Assembly: GCA_949285905.1 (NCBI GenBank)
Contig: CASDZV010000048.1
Span: 31,738 to 95,737, forward strand
DNA from: an uncultured Spirochaetales bacterium
GTDB taxonomy: Bacteria; Spirochaetota; Spirochaetia; Sphaerochaetales; Sphaerochaetaceae
Direction: 5' to 3'
Length of the DNA: 64,000 nucleotides
Shown: one piece after another, positions 8,632 through 16,556 of the stretch
How the letters are laid out: every line of letters begins with the position of its first letter
How positions within the stretch are numbered: the first letter of the stretch is position 1
Made by a program: the position numbers and the translations under genes
Notes under the pieces: generated by a model
The model's input: the letters and a program-made list of their open reading frames with translations, nothing else
Told to the model about the DNA's origin: nothing
Database searches by the model: none

Positions 8632-9909
8632 ATGAAGAATTCTTCTAAAGAGATTGTTTCCTGGGCTTTGTATGATTGGGCGAACAGTGCGTTTGCAACG
8701 ACAGTCATGGCCGCCTTTTTCCCTATTTTCTTCTCACAGTACTGGTCGTATGGATCAGATAGTGCCACAAGTACATTCTTCCTTGGGCTTGCCAATTCTG
8801 CAGAGTCGCTTATTGTAGCTGCCGCTGCTCCTGTGCTCGGGGCAATTGCTGATCGAGGAAGCTATAGAAAGAAGCTCCTGATTCTCTTCGCATTTCTCGG
8901 CGCTGTCATGACAAGTTCTCTAAGCTGGGTCGCTATTGGCAGATGGCAGCTTGCAATGGTTTTCTACGTTGTGGCTAATGTCGGATTTGCAGGCGCTAAC
9001 ACGCTCTATGACTCACTCCTGCCGTCGGTTGCCTCGGAAAAGAATGTCGATTTCGTCTCATCCCTGGGATATAGTCTGGGGTATATCGGTGGTGGTCTCC
9101 TTTTTCTTATCAATGTGCTTATGTATCTCTTTCCGTCATTTTTCGGCCTTGCAGATGCTACTGCTGCAGTGAAAATCTCATTCCTGATGGTCGGCATCTG
9201 GTGGATAGTGTTCATGCTTCCCCTGATTTTCTTTGTCAGGGAACCAGAGGGTGAGAAACTCAGTGTCAGAAGGGCTGTAAGCGATGGTTTCGGCGCAGTC
9301 AGAAAAACACTTGTCTCACTGAAGAAGCTGAAGCATACAGCGCTTTTTCTGGTCGCTTACTGGTGCTATATCGATGGTGTGGATACAATCATACGCATGG
9401 CAACAGATTATGGGACAGCTCTTGGATTCCCGTCATCGAGCCTTATTGTAGCTCTTCTGATTACTCAGTTCGTTGCCTTTCCTTCTGCTCTTTTCTACAG
9501 TTTCTTTGGTCATAAGATAGGTATTAAGCGTGCACTTCTTGTGGCAATTGCGGGATATGCTGTCATTGCATGTTTCGGCTTCTTCATGACCAGCGTCACA
9601 CAGTTTTATATCCTTGCAGTCTGTATCGGACTCTTTCAGGGTGGCATCCAGGCGCTTTCACGGTCATTCTATACCCGCCTGATTCCAGAGCATCAGTCTT
9701 CTCAGTTCTATGGATTTTTCAATATGCTCGGCAAATTCGCAGCTATTGTGGGGCCTTTGCTGCTAGGTATTGTGACACTTGTTACCGGAGAGCAGCGCTA
9801 TGGCATCCTCTCTCTTATTCTTTTGTTCGCAGCAGGCGGCATTCTTCTTCATCTTGTTGATGAGAAGCAGGCCAGAGATGATATTTCAGCCTTTTCAGGC
9901 TCTGAATAA
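8632..9909 (+). CDS. MFS transporter of the UMF1/Atg22-like family
   Basis: Integral inner-membrane protein of 425 residues with about 12 hydrophobic segments. The N-terminal 'SWALYDWANSAF' is diagnostic for the UMF1 (Atg22-like) branch of the major facilitator superfamily. Substrates of bacterial members are not established; the yeast relative exports amino acids from the vacuole. The ATG at 8632 is preferred over an upstream TTG because the family starts just before 'WALYDWANSAF'. It is divergent from the NifX-like gene. Confidence 0.85.
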   Translation: MKNSSKEIVSWALYDWANSAFATTVMAAFFPIFFSQYWSYGSDSATSTFFLGLANSAESLIVAAAAPVLGAIADRGSYRKKLLILFAFLGAVMTSSLSWVAIGRWQLAMVFYVVANVGFAGANTLYDSLLPSVASEKNVDFVSSLGYSLGYIGGGLLFLINVLMYLFPSFFGLADATAAVKISFLMVGIWWIVFMLPLIFFVREPEGEKLSVRRAVSDGFGAVRKTLVSLKKLKHTALFLVAYWCYIDGVDTIIRMATDYGTALGFPSSSLIVALLITQFVAFPSALFYSFFGHKIGIKRALLVAIAGYAVIACFGFFMTSVTQFYILAVCIGLFQGGIQALSRSFYTRLIPEHQSSQFYGFFNMLGKFAAIVGPLLLGIVTLVTGEQRYGILSLILLFAAGGILLHLVDEKQARDDISAFSGSE

Positions 9910-9920
9910 GCGTTTTTTCG

Positions 9921-9949
9921 TTGCAGAGAGATTTTCTCATTGTTAAAAT
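9921..9949 (+). promoter_or_regulatory. Possible promoter for the hexokinase operon
   Basis: TTGCAG, a 17-bp spacer and TAAAAT (5/6) preceded by TG, lying directly after the UMF1 gene. A start about 7 nt downstream would leave a very short leader containing the GGAGG of the next gene. The -35 match is weak. Confidence 0.35.
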
Positions 9950-9971
9950 CTTTTCCAATGGAGGACAAGCG

Positions 9972-10604
9972 ATGAGGAAAGCGATTGCTTTTATCATGGT
10001 CTTTGCTGTCTTCTGTTGCTCTGTGCTGACTGCTGCATCTGGTGTTGAAACCGCCATGGAGGGAGTGCATGACGGAATCTTCTCTGCAGTTGTCTCTAAC
10101 CTGGCAAAACCGCAGATTGCGTTGCAGGGAGTTACTGTCATTCCGGTAGACTCGCTTCTTCCTCGGATGATTTCTTTTGTACGCTCAGACGTCTCGACGT
10201 ATGCGGATTCTTTTGCTTTCTTTGGCAATGACGCTACGTACAGGGCAACAGGCTCGAGTGTCGTTCAGCTTTTTCAGCTGTTCTCAACAGAGGAGCTTCG
10301 CAGACAGCTTGAAAGCAGGAACCTGAAGGCAGGAGATGTCATTCTTGATGGCTCTGTGCGAATGGTGGATGGAAATGAGAGCAGTGTTCGCTTTTTCCCT
10401 TTCATTGACTGGGAGGCGATTGATTCCCGCTATGAGATATCGATAATGGTCACGGGAGCAAAATGCCAGAACGGGTTTATAATTGAATGCGAACTTGTTG
10501 TCAGGGGAAGCCGCGGCAGAACGGTGACAATTACAGCGGAAAACCTTAAAGTCAATAACGAAATAATGGAGACTGAGCCTGTTGTTCTGGCTTTCAGTCA
10601 TTAG
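9972..10604 (+). CDS. Exported protein of unknown function
   Basis: Length is 210 residues. The N-terminus is a Sec signal peptide (basic MRK, a hydrophobic run to about residue 20, cleavage near 'AASG'). The mature part has no family I recognise; it contains 'FFPFIDWEAIDSRYEISIMV' and probably adopts a mainly beta fold. GGAGG at 9960-9964 sets the start at 9972. It lies 10 bp before the hexokinase gene, and the short spacing suggests co-transcription, but a functional link is not evident. Confidence 0.75.
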   Translation: MRKAIAFIMVFAVFCCSVLTAASGVETAMEGVHDGIFSAVVSNLAKPQIALQGVTVIPVDSLLPRMISFVRSDVSTYADSFAFFGNDATYRATGSSVVQLFQLFSTEELRRQLESRNLKAGDVILDGSVRMVDGNESSVRFFPFIDWEAIDSRYEISIMVTGAKCQNGFIIECELVVRGSRGRTVTITAENLKVNNEIMETEPVVLAFSH

Positions 10605-10614
10605 GAGGTTCTGA

Positions 10615-11907
10615 ATGGGAAGAACGGAAGAGTTCTTGGCAAAGCATATGCTTTCTGCAGCTTCGGTAGATGCGGAGGCAACACTTGATTTCATATTGTC
10701 AGAGATGGAGAAGGGACTTGATAAGGAGCATGGAAGCTCTCTGGAAATGATTCCAACATATGTATCTCCTGATACTCTCATCGAACCCGGAAAGAGTGTC
10801 ATAGTCCTCGATGCCGGCGGAACGAATTTCCGTACATGCCTTGTCACGTTCGATGAGAACAAGAACCCTGTAATCTCAGATTTCCAGAAAGTCGGGATGC
10901 CGGGGGTCAAGGAAGAGGTCAGCGCTTCTGAGTTCTATTCGATTCTCGCAGATAATATCGAGCGTCTTATAGACAAGAGCGACAGAATAGGATTCTGCTT
11001 CTCATATGCTGCCACTATCACAGAAGACCATGATGGTATTCCTATTGTTTTCTCCAAGGAGATAAAAGCACCTGAAGTCATTGGAAAGCCTCTTGGAAAG
11101 AACCTGCTTGCAGAGCTCCAGAGAAGGGGCCACGATGTTTCCAGAAAACGCGTTTCCGTTGTCAATGATACTGTTGCGACACTTCTTGCCGCAAAAGCAG
11201 AGCACCCGGATTATGCGTCATCGTATATTGGCTTTATCCTTGGCACAGGTACTAATACAGCTTATGTCGAGAATAACAGCGCTATCGGGAAAATCTCTCT
11301 CAGTGAAGGCCGCGAGATCATCAATGTTGAGTCAGGGTGTCTTGCTATCGAGCTTGGAGACTTGGACAGGGAGTTTGTCAGCGGGACTAAGGATCCATCT
11401 AAATACTGGTTTGAGAAGAAGATAAGCGGGGCATATCTTGGGCCATTTGCTGAACATGTCATAAAAGCTGCGGTTAAGGAAGGAGTCCTTACAGAAGAGT
11501 TTGGAAGACGTTTCGAGACTTATCTTCCTCTTAATACCACACGCATGAGCCATTATCTTGAGGATTGCCACAACAGCGATTACGATCTGGTGAAAGCGGT
11601 CGGAGACAATGAAGAGGATGCCACGGCACTTTATAAGATACTGAAGGCTGTTATAGAGAGAGCCGGAAAACTGACTGCTGTAAATCTCACTGCAGCAGTA
11701 CTCCGCTCCGGTGCCGGCAGTGAGCCTCGTCTTCCGGTTGTCATCAATGCAGATGGCACCACATTCTACAAGACAGCTTTCCTTGAGTTCTATACAAGGC
11801 TGTATCTTGATGAGATTCTTGAGAAGAAACATGGCCGGTATTATGAGATGGTGAGAATTGATAACTCACCAACGCTCGGTGCTGCTATCGCGGGACTTGC
11901 TATCTGA
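10615..11907 (+). CDS. Hexokinase (eukaryote-type family)
   Basis: Phosphorylates glucose or related hexoses with ATP at the entry to glycolysis. Length is 430 residues, matching the eukaryotic hexokinase family rather than short bacterial glucokinases. The phosphate-1 motif 'LDAGGTNFR' is at 65-73 and the catalytic Asp185 in 'VVNDTVATL'. 'GFILGTGTN' and 'GSGAGS' nucleotide-binding segments follow. Spirochaetes are among the few bacteria with this type. AGGAGG lies 7 nt before the ATG. The stop codon shares one base with the next start. Confidence 0.9.
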   Translation: MGRTEEFLAKHMLSAASVDAEATLDFILSEMEKGLDKEHGSSLEMIPTYVSPDTLIEPGKSVIVLDAGGTNFRTCLVTFDENKNPVISDFQKVGMPGVKEEVSASEFYSILADNIERLIDKSDRIGFCFSYAATITEDHDGIPIVFSKEIKAPEVIGKPLGKNLLAELQRRGHDVSRKRVSVVNDTVATLLAAKAEHPDYASSYIGFILGTGTNTAYVENNSAIGKISLSEGREIINVESGCLAIELGDLDREFVSGTKDPSKYWFEKKISGAYLGPFAEHVIKAAVKEGVLTEEFGRRFETYLPLNTTRMSHYLEDCHNSDYDLVKAVGDNEEDATALYKILKAVIERAGKLTAVNLTAAVLRSGAGSEPRLPVVINADGTTFYKTAFLEFYTRLYLDEILEKKHGRYYEMVRIDNSPTLGAAIAGLAI

Positions 11908-12725
11908 TGGCTGTCCTTGCCATTCATGATCTCTCATGTTATGCGAAGTCTTCACTGACAGTCGTCCTTCCTGTTCTGGAGGCGCTTGAGGTGGAGACTG
12001 CCGTGCTTCCTACAGCACTGCTTTCGACACAGTCCGATGGCTTTGATGATATCTTTGTATCCGATGAGCATAAGGCGATGACGGAGATAATCGGCCGTTT
12101 TGAGAAACTCTCGCTCTCATTTGAGGGGGTGTATTCCGGGTTTCTTTCGTCTGCTGAGGAGATAGAGACAGTGCTTTATGCGATGAAGCGGTTCTCGTCG
12201 CTTTCATTTGTTGATCCTGTCATGGGCGATAACGGTTCCCTTTACCAGACAGTTGATGAAAGTCTCTGTTCCGAGATGCGGAGGCTCGTGAGAAATGCAG
12301 ATATCATCACACCGAATTTCACAGAGGCTATGCTTCTGACTGAACTCGATGATGGGTTTGCGCCTCAGGGACAGAGAGCAATCAGTGACCAGATCTCCGT
12401 GCTCCGGTCTCTCGGGCCAGAGCGTGGTGTCATCACCGGAATTCCTCTCCAGGCTGGAGGACGCGGCAACGCAGCTTGGGAAGGAAAGGAAATACGGCTG
12501 TACCAATACGAGGATGAACACGTGTCATTTCCTGGATCTGGGGATCTTTTCGCCTCTCTCCTTTTCGGACTCGTTATCAAAGGAAACAGTTTCTTCGGCA
12601 GTGTCGGACACGCGACACAGATTGCGTCCTTCGCAGTTCGTGAATCAAAGCGCCGGGGAAGGGAACGAAGACGTGGTGTGCTGCTGTCCCCTGTAATGGA
12701 TGAGATCAGGAGAAGGATGCTGTGA
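11907..12725 (+). CDS. pdxK: Pyridoxal kinase-like (PdxK/ThiD superfamily)
   Basis: Ribokinase-fold kinase phosphorylating pyridoxal or pyridoxine in vitamin B6 salvage. Diagnostic segments are 'VDPVMGDNGSLY', 'TPNFTEAMLL' and the C-terminal catalytic 'FPGSGDLFASLLFG' with Gly-Ser-Gly-Asp in place of the usual GTGD. Length of 272 residues fits. The start overlaps the hexokinase stop (TGATG), so it is coupled. Hydroxymethylpyrimidine kinase is the main alternative, but the N-terminal 'IHDLSCYAKSSLT' resembles pyridoxal kinases. Confidence 0.8.
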   Translation: MAVLAIHDLSCYAKSSLTVVLPVLEALEVETAVLPTALLSTQSDGFDDIFVSDEHKAMTEIIGRFEKLSLSFEGVYSGFLSSAEEIETVLYAMKRFSSLSFVDPVMGDNGSLYQTVDESLCSEMRRLVRNADIITPNFTEAMLLTELDDGFAPQGQRAISDQISVLRSLGPERGVITGIPLQAGGRGNAAWEGKEIRLYQYEDEHVSFPGSGDLFASLLFGLVIKGNSFFGSVGHATQIASFAVRESKRRGRERRRGVLLSPVMDEIRRRML

Positions 12726-13276
12726 AAGTTCTTGTTGCCGCATCTGATAAAGCAGAGCTGAAAGCATTCAGTGATAGATATATCAAAGTCGCATCTGGTG
12801 TCGGTCCTTTCCTCTCGGCTTCTGTCACTTCTTATGCAATAGCGGAGCATAAGCCGGATGTAGTGTTTTCTGTAGGTAGTGCAGGCAGTTTCGGCAGCCT
12901 TCCTGTCGGTGCGTGTATTTCATTCGGTCGTGTCATAACCCCCGATCAGGATCTTACGTGCTATCATCTCTCTCCTGGTGCGACTCTGCTTCCAGATGGA
13001 AAAACTCTCCGTGAGATTGTGCTGGACAGGAATTCCGGATATGTGCTTTCCACTTCAGGTGCGTTTGCGACAGTCCCTCGCGAGGGCGATGCCGCTGATA
13101 TGGAAGGTTATGGTGTTGCTCTCTCTGCATTTCTGCATTCCATACCTGTCTTTGCTGTCAAAGTCATAACAGACATTGTTGGATCTCATGTCTCATTGCC
13201 GGAGTATGGGTATACACTCCGATCCCTCAGGGAGAAGCTTCCTGAGAAAGTAGAAGAAATAGTAAAATCTCTTTAA
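12722..13276 (+). CDS. Nucleoside phosphorylase/nucleosidase family protein (MTA/SAH nucleosidase-like)
   Basis: Short (184 residues) member of the PNP/MTAN fold. 'SVGSAGSFG' is the nucleobase/phosphate-loop region, 'ADMEGYGVA' corresponds to the ribose-binding MEG motif, and 'VKVITDIVG' carries the catalytic Asp position. It is shorter than typical MTA/SAH nucleosidases (~230), so the substrate is uncertain; futalosine hydrolase-like activity is another option. The start is GTG, sharing GTGA with the end of pdxK. Last gene of a four-gene operon. Confidence 0.75.
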   Translation: MKVLVAASDKAELKAFSDRYIKVASGVGPFLSASVTSYAIAEHKPDVVFSVGSAGSFGSLPVGACISFGRVITPDQDLTCYHLSPGATLLPDGKTLREIVLDRNSGYVLSTSGAFATVPREGDAADMEGYGVALSAFLHSIPVFAVKVITDIVGSHVSLPEYGYTLRSLREKLPEKVEEIVKSL

Positions 13277-13362
13277 ATTTCATTCCGTATTCGGCATTTA
13301 ATATTTACCATATTCTGCAATGCGGTTAAAATAGACTGCACATACCAACAAGAGTAGTAAAA

Positions 13363-13371
13363 TGCTATGAT
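13363..13371 (+). promoter_or_regulatory. Extended -10 element 6 nt before a start codon (leaderless candidate)
   Basis: TGC-TATGAT, then AACGCT, then ATG at 13378. TATGAT is 5/6 to consensus with the TGn extension. No Shine-Dalgarno sequence is present. Confidence 0.5.
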
Positions 13372-13377
13372 AACGCT

Positions 13378-14307
13378 ATGGATTACAGCTGTTGCGAATT
13401 ATGTCCGAATCTCTGCCGTGTAGACAGAAGGGTTGAAACAGGTATATGCAGGCAATCTGACAAGGTCCGTATTGCATGGGCTGGTCTGCACAGGGGAGAG
13501 GAGCCACCGATTACTGGAGAGCATGGCTCTGGGATGATATTCTTCACAGGCTGTCCTCTGCATTGCCCATATTGCCAGAACAGGCAGATCTCAGGCTCTG
13601 ATGGGATGAATATAGGCGTGGACATTTCAGATGAGGAACTTGCTCATCTGATGCTCTCACTCCAGGAAGATGGCGCAGCCACGCTTAATCTTGTAACAGG
13701 TACGCACTTCATTCCTTCGATAATCAACGCACTCGATAAAGCAAAGAGAGAAGGCTTCACGCTGCCTGTTGTCTGGAACAGCTCAGGGTACGAGAGGCCG
13801 GAGGCGCTTAAGGCCATTGATCCATATATTGATATCTATCTTCTGGACTGCAAGACGCTCTCACAGGGGACTGCATCGCGTTTCTGCGGACGTGAAAAGT
13901 ATGCGGATGTCATAATTCCCGTCCTTGACGCTGTTAAAAAGTGGCATCCTTCGACGGATCTTGAGAAGATGAAGGGGACACTTCTCAGGCATCTTGTGTT
14001 TCCTGGAGAGCTTGAGTCCACTTTTGAATTCCTCCGGTACTTTGCAGAGCATTACAAGGAGAATTTCTATCTTTCACTGATGACTCAGTTCGTGCCGCCG
14101 AAAGGAGATCCTGGTTTTCCTGTGCTTACTGAGGATGAGTATGATGCTCTTGTGGAGGCGATGGAAGTGCTTGATATAGACAATGGCTTTATGCAGGATC
14201 CGTCGGATGATGACATCCTCTGGATTCCTGACTTCACACGTTCCGTTCCGTTTCCAGCGTCCTTTGCAGATCCGGATCCGTATTTTCTGTCAATCAAAGA
14301 CCGATGA
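13378..14307 (+). CDS. PflX-like radical SAM protein
   Basis: Uncharacterised homologue of pyruvate-formate-lyase activating enzymes (COG1313 type). The radical SAM cluster motif CxxxCxxC is Cys59, Cys63 and Cys66 in 'GCPLHCPYCQN'. A second Cys-rich stretch at residues 5-24 (five cysteines) could hold an auxiliary cluster. 309 residues. No glycyl radical enzyme is encoded nearby, so the partner is unknown. Its 3' end overlaps the convergent UMP kinase gene by 14 bp. Confidence 0.82.
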   Translation: MDYSCCELCPNLCRVDRRVETGICRQSDKVRIAWAGLHRGEEPPITGEHGSGMIFFTGCPLHCPYCQNRQISGSDGMNIGVDISDEELAHLMLSLQEDGAATLNLVTGTHFIPSIINALDKAKREGFTLPVVWNSSGYERPEALKAIDPYIDIYLLDCKTLSQGTASRFCGREKYADVIIPVLDAVKKWHPSTDLEKMKGTLLRHLVFPGELESTFEFLRYFAEHYKENFYLSLMTQFVPPKGDPGFPVLTEDEYDALVEAMEVLDIDNGFMQDPSDDDILWIPDFTRSVPFPASFADPDPYFLSIKDR

Positions 14308-14986
14308 CAGTGCCTTCAAAAGGCTTTCCTTCCAGTATTGCTCTCGTGTTCTCGATGTTTCTGCCATCTGCGGCTATGACTTTCATGCCGCTCTCTGCTG
14401 CAATGCGGGAAGCAATCGGGTCGAATGGTGCATTCAGTCCAGGGTTCCACTCATCCCCGACCATTGCCCTGAAATCTTCCCAGCTGATAGTGTCTATGGG
14501 CTTCGCGTCGGGATTCCTCCTCGGGTCATCTGTATAGACTTTCTTTATGTTTGAGAGATTGACAACAGTCCTGCCGCCAAAGCGCTTTGCAAGATAGACA
14601 GCATCTGTGTCTGTCGAGAAACCTGGCTTCCATCCTCCGGCAACAAGTATTCTGCCGCTGAAAGAGATCTCCTCAGCGTTTGGATCTGTGACGACATCAT
14701 CATCTGTATAGTCGCTGAAGACAGCGCGGAGAAGCATGGCATTGAGATGCGTTGCCTTGATGCCGATCCAGTCCTGCATATCACTTGGAGCATCCTCCCT
14801 GATTCTGCGGAGCGCATCCTGATAAATACGCGCAGGTGCACCGCCACCTGCCACTAAGATGAACTTGTCAGAGCTGTGCGATGACAGGTAGGAGACTATC
14901 ATCTCCCTGAATGATGAAAGAAATGCGTAATCGACTTTGTCGGGGGAGATTATAGATCCTCCGACTGATAAGACTGTAAGTTTCAT
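14294..14986 (-). CDS. pyrH: UMP kinase, archaeal-type
   Basis: Amino-acid-kinase fold enzyme converting UMP to UDP. Features: 'SVGGSII' at the N-terminus, 'VAGGGAPARIY', 'GIKATHLNA', 'PGFSTDTDAV' and 'NLSNIKKVYTDDPR'. The 230-residue length and these motifs match the archaeal UMP kinase subfamily rather than the standard bacterial PyrH. It supplies the step after the pyr operon found 30 kb away. An extended -10 sits 6 nt before the ATG and no ribosome binding site is visible. Confidence 0.85.
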   Translation of the reverse strand: MKLTVLSVGGSIISPDKVDYAFLSSFREMIVSYLSSHSSDKFILVAGGGAPARIYQDALRRIREDAPSDMQDWIGIKATHLNAMLLRAVFSDYTDDDVVTDPNAEEISFSGRILVAGGWKPGFSTDTDAVYLAKRFGGRTVVNLSNIKKVYTDDPRRNPDAKPIDTISWEDFRAMVGDEWNPGLNAPFDPIASRIAAESGMKVIAADGRNIENTRAILEGKPFEGTVIGL

Positions 14987-14992
14987 GAAAAT

Positions 14993-15001
14993 ATTCTAGC
15001 A
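14993..15001 (-). promoter_or_regulatory. Extended -10 element 6 nt before pyrH (leaderless candidate)
   Basis: Minus strand TGC-TAGAAT, ATTTTC, ATG at 14986. TAGAAT is 5/6 to consensus and has the TGn extension. Confidence 0.5.
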
Positions 15002-15053
15002 GAAGTTAGCCGAAGTCGCCACTTGCAGCGTATATATAGCAGGAGGAATTGAG

Positions 15054-15488
15054 ATGAATGATCTTAACAGCATTCTGATTGAAGGTACGCTCGTGGATGA
15101 TCCAAGGCGTGTTCCGCTTTCTGATCCGCCAGATGGTGTGAAGCTTGTCAAATTCGATATCGCAAGCAACCGCTATTATATGGACAGGAATGGAGAGAAG
15201 GCAAAGGAGACTGTATTTATCGGAGTGCAGTGCTGGGGCAGCCTGGGCGACAAATGCATGGAGAAGCTCAGGAAAGGCATGCAGTGCCGCACGGTGGGGC
15301 GTCTCAGACTTTGCCGCTGGGTGTCTGCTGATGGCACGACAAGACGTGCTATCGAGATTGTCTCCAGCCATCTGGAATTCCGGAGGCCAAAGCACAATGG
15401 CTCAGGAGCACCGGGACTGGAGATTCTGGAGGATACAGAGAACGCTTCCGATACAACCGGAGAGGCAGAAGTATTCTATTCGTTCTGA
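15054..15488 (+). CDS. ssb: Single-stranded DNA-binding protein
   Basis: OB-fold protein protecting ssDNA in replication and repair. Residues 1-110 form the OB domain ('NSILIEGTLVDDP', 'FDIASNRYY', 'GVQCWGSLGDKC', 'TVGRLRLCRW'). The C-terminal ~35 residues are a flexible tail. The tail ends 'EAEVFYSF', which keeps a final Phe but lacks the usual DDDIPF-like acidic tip. Length is 144 residues. AGGAGG lies 8 nt before the ATG. Divergent from pyrH. Confidence 0.85.
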   Translation: MNDLNSILIEGTLVDDPRRVPLSDPPDGVKLVKFDIASNRYYMDRNGEKAKETVFIGVQCWGSLGDKCMEKLRKGMQCRTVGRLRLCRWVSADGTTRRAIEIVSSHLEFRRPKHNGSGAPGLEILEDTENASDTTGEAEVFYSF

Positions 15489-15490
15489 CT

Positions 15491-15516
15491 GGAAGCGGAC
15501 CTTCGGGTCCGTTTCC
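15491..15516. terminator. Strong UUCG-capped hairpin between convergent genes
   Basis: GGAAGCGGACC-TTCG-GGTCCGTTTCC, an 11-bp stem with a UUCG tetraloop, 2 nt after the ssb stop and 4 nt before the stop of the opposing lipoprotein gene. T-rich tails are weak on both sides, so it may act as a terminator or mRNA 3'-end stabiliser for both genes. Confidence 0.7.
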
Positions 15517-15520
15517 TGCA

Positions 15521-16468
15521 TTATTCCTCATATGGGAAGTATTCGTTTGTCTTACCGAATGTCGATTTCCTGGCAGCTGTGATGAAGAAATCTGCAGCTG
15601 TGTTGGTGTCCTGGGCGCCAGGAAGCCTGGCGATGACTCTGCTTGATGTCACAAGTATCGAAGATACAGCATCCCCTTCCCATAATCCGAGTTTCATCAG
15701 AGTCATGGCTGCATTCCGTGTCCTGTTGTTGCCATACCCGTCTGCGAGTTCGCTCTCTCCTGTTGTGTAGATGATTCCATCCATGATATCTCCATCAGTC
15801 TCATCGTATAACAGCACTGCGCCATTTGTGCCAGAGAGCGTTGTCCTGCTTTCTCCATTGATGATATATCCCGTCCGTCCATTCGAAAGAACCGGATCAG
15901 GACTCTCTGCCTCGTGATCCCAGTAGATGACAATCGTGTCTCCTTTTTTTACTGCGATGTCAGGGAGTATGACTGAATGATTCTCTTCACCTGAAAGACC
16001 ATCTGAGACTATCATCCCAGCAGAGCTTCCGTTTTCAAGGAAGAGTATCTCCACTCTGTCAGGCGAGTCGGCTGTGCCTTTGATAGAGAGTTCGTTTATC
16101 AGGGCAAGTGGTATATCTGTGTTTTTGCCGATCAGTTTCAGCGAGGCTTTTGTCGTATTTCCGGCATTATCCTCTGCAGTTATTGAGATAATCGCGCTTT
16201 CTCCTCTCTGGAGTGTCTTCGGGAACGGGATGCTGAAGATTGTGCCGTACATTGAGTAATCAAGTTTTCTGCCATTGAATTCAATATCAGTGAGAGTGAC
16301 ATCCTCGCTGAAGATGATCCTCAGATATGCATTGTCTCTCATCTCATGCTTCAGAACTTCCGGCATGGATTTGTCTTTGCCGTAAAATGCGTCATACGTT
16401 CTGATGCCTCTGACAGGGCACGAGGCAAGTATAAGTGCAGCCAGTGCTGCAATTGCTATAGTTCTCAT
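15521..16468 (-). CDS. Putative lipoprotein with a lamin-tail-like domain
   Basis: The N-terminus is a lipoprotein signal with lipobox 'LASC' (Cys16). After an Ig-like stretch of about residues 35-115, the segment from 'LALINELSIKGTADSPDRVE' to 'DGIIYTTGESE' (about 120-240) resembles a lamin-tail domain. A following stretch contains 'TLMKLGLWEGD' and ends in 'FGKTNEYFPYEE'. 315 residues, probably anchored in a cell-envelope membrane; function unknown. A GAGGTG about 10 nt upstream may act as ribosome binding site. Confidence 0.72.
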   Translation of the reverse strand: MRTIAIAALAALILASCPVRGIRTYDAFYGKDKSMPEVLKHEMRDNAYLRIIFSEDVTLTDIEFNGRKLDYSMYGTIFSIPFPKTLQRGESAIISITAEDNAGNTTKASLKLIGKNTDIPLALINELSIKGTADSPDRVEILFLENGSSAGMIVSDGLSGEENHSVILPDIAVKKGDTIVIYWDHEAESPDPVLSNGRTGYIINGESRTTLSGTNGAVLLYDETDGDIMDGIIYTTGESELADGYGNNRTRNAAMTLMKLGLWEGDAVSSILVTSSRVIARLPGAQDTNTAADFFITAARKSTFGKTNEYFPYEE

Positions 16469-16544
16469 ACTTATTATACACCTCAGACCCTCTGATCTGT
16501 CAGTTTTTCCCTCGTTTTCTATGGAAAAAGGATGGAAAACCCTG

Positions 16545-16550
16545 TAGATT
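16545..16550 (+). promoter_or_regulatory. -10 hexamer 6 nt before argH (leaderless candidate)
   Basis: TG-TAGATT, then ACCGGT, then ATG at 16557. TAGATT is 4/6 to consensus. No Shine-Dalgarno sequence. Confidence 0.4.
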
Positions 16551-16556
16551 ACCGGT

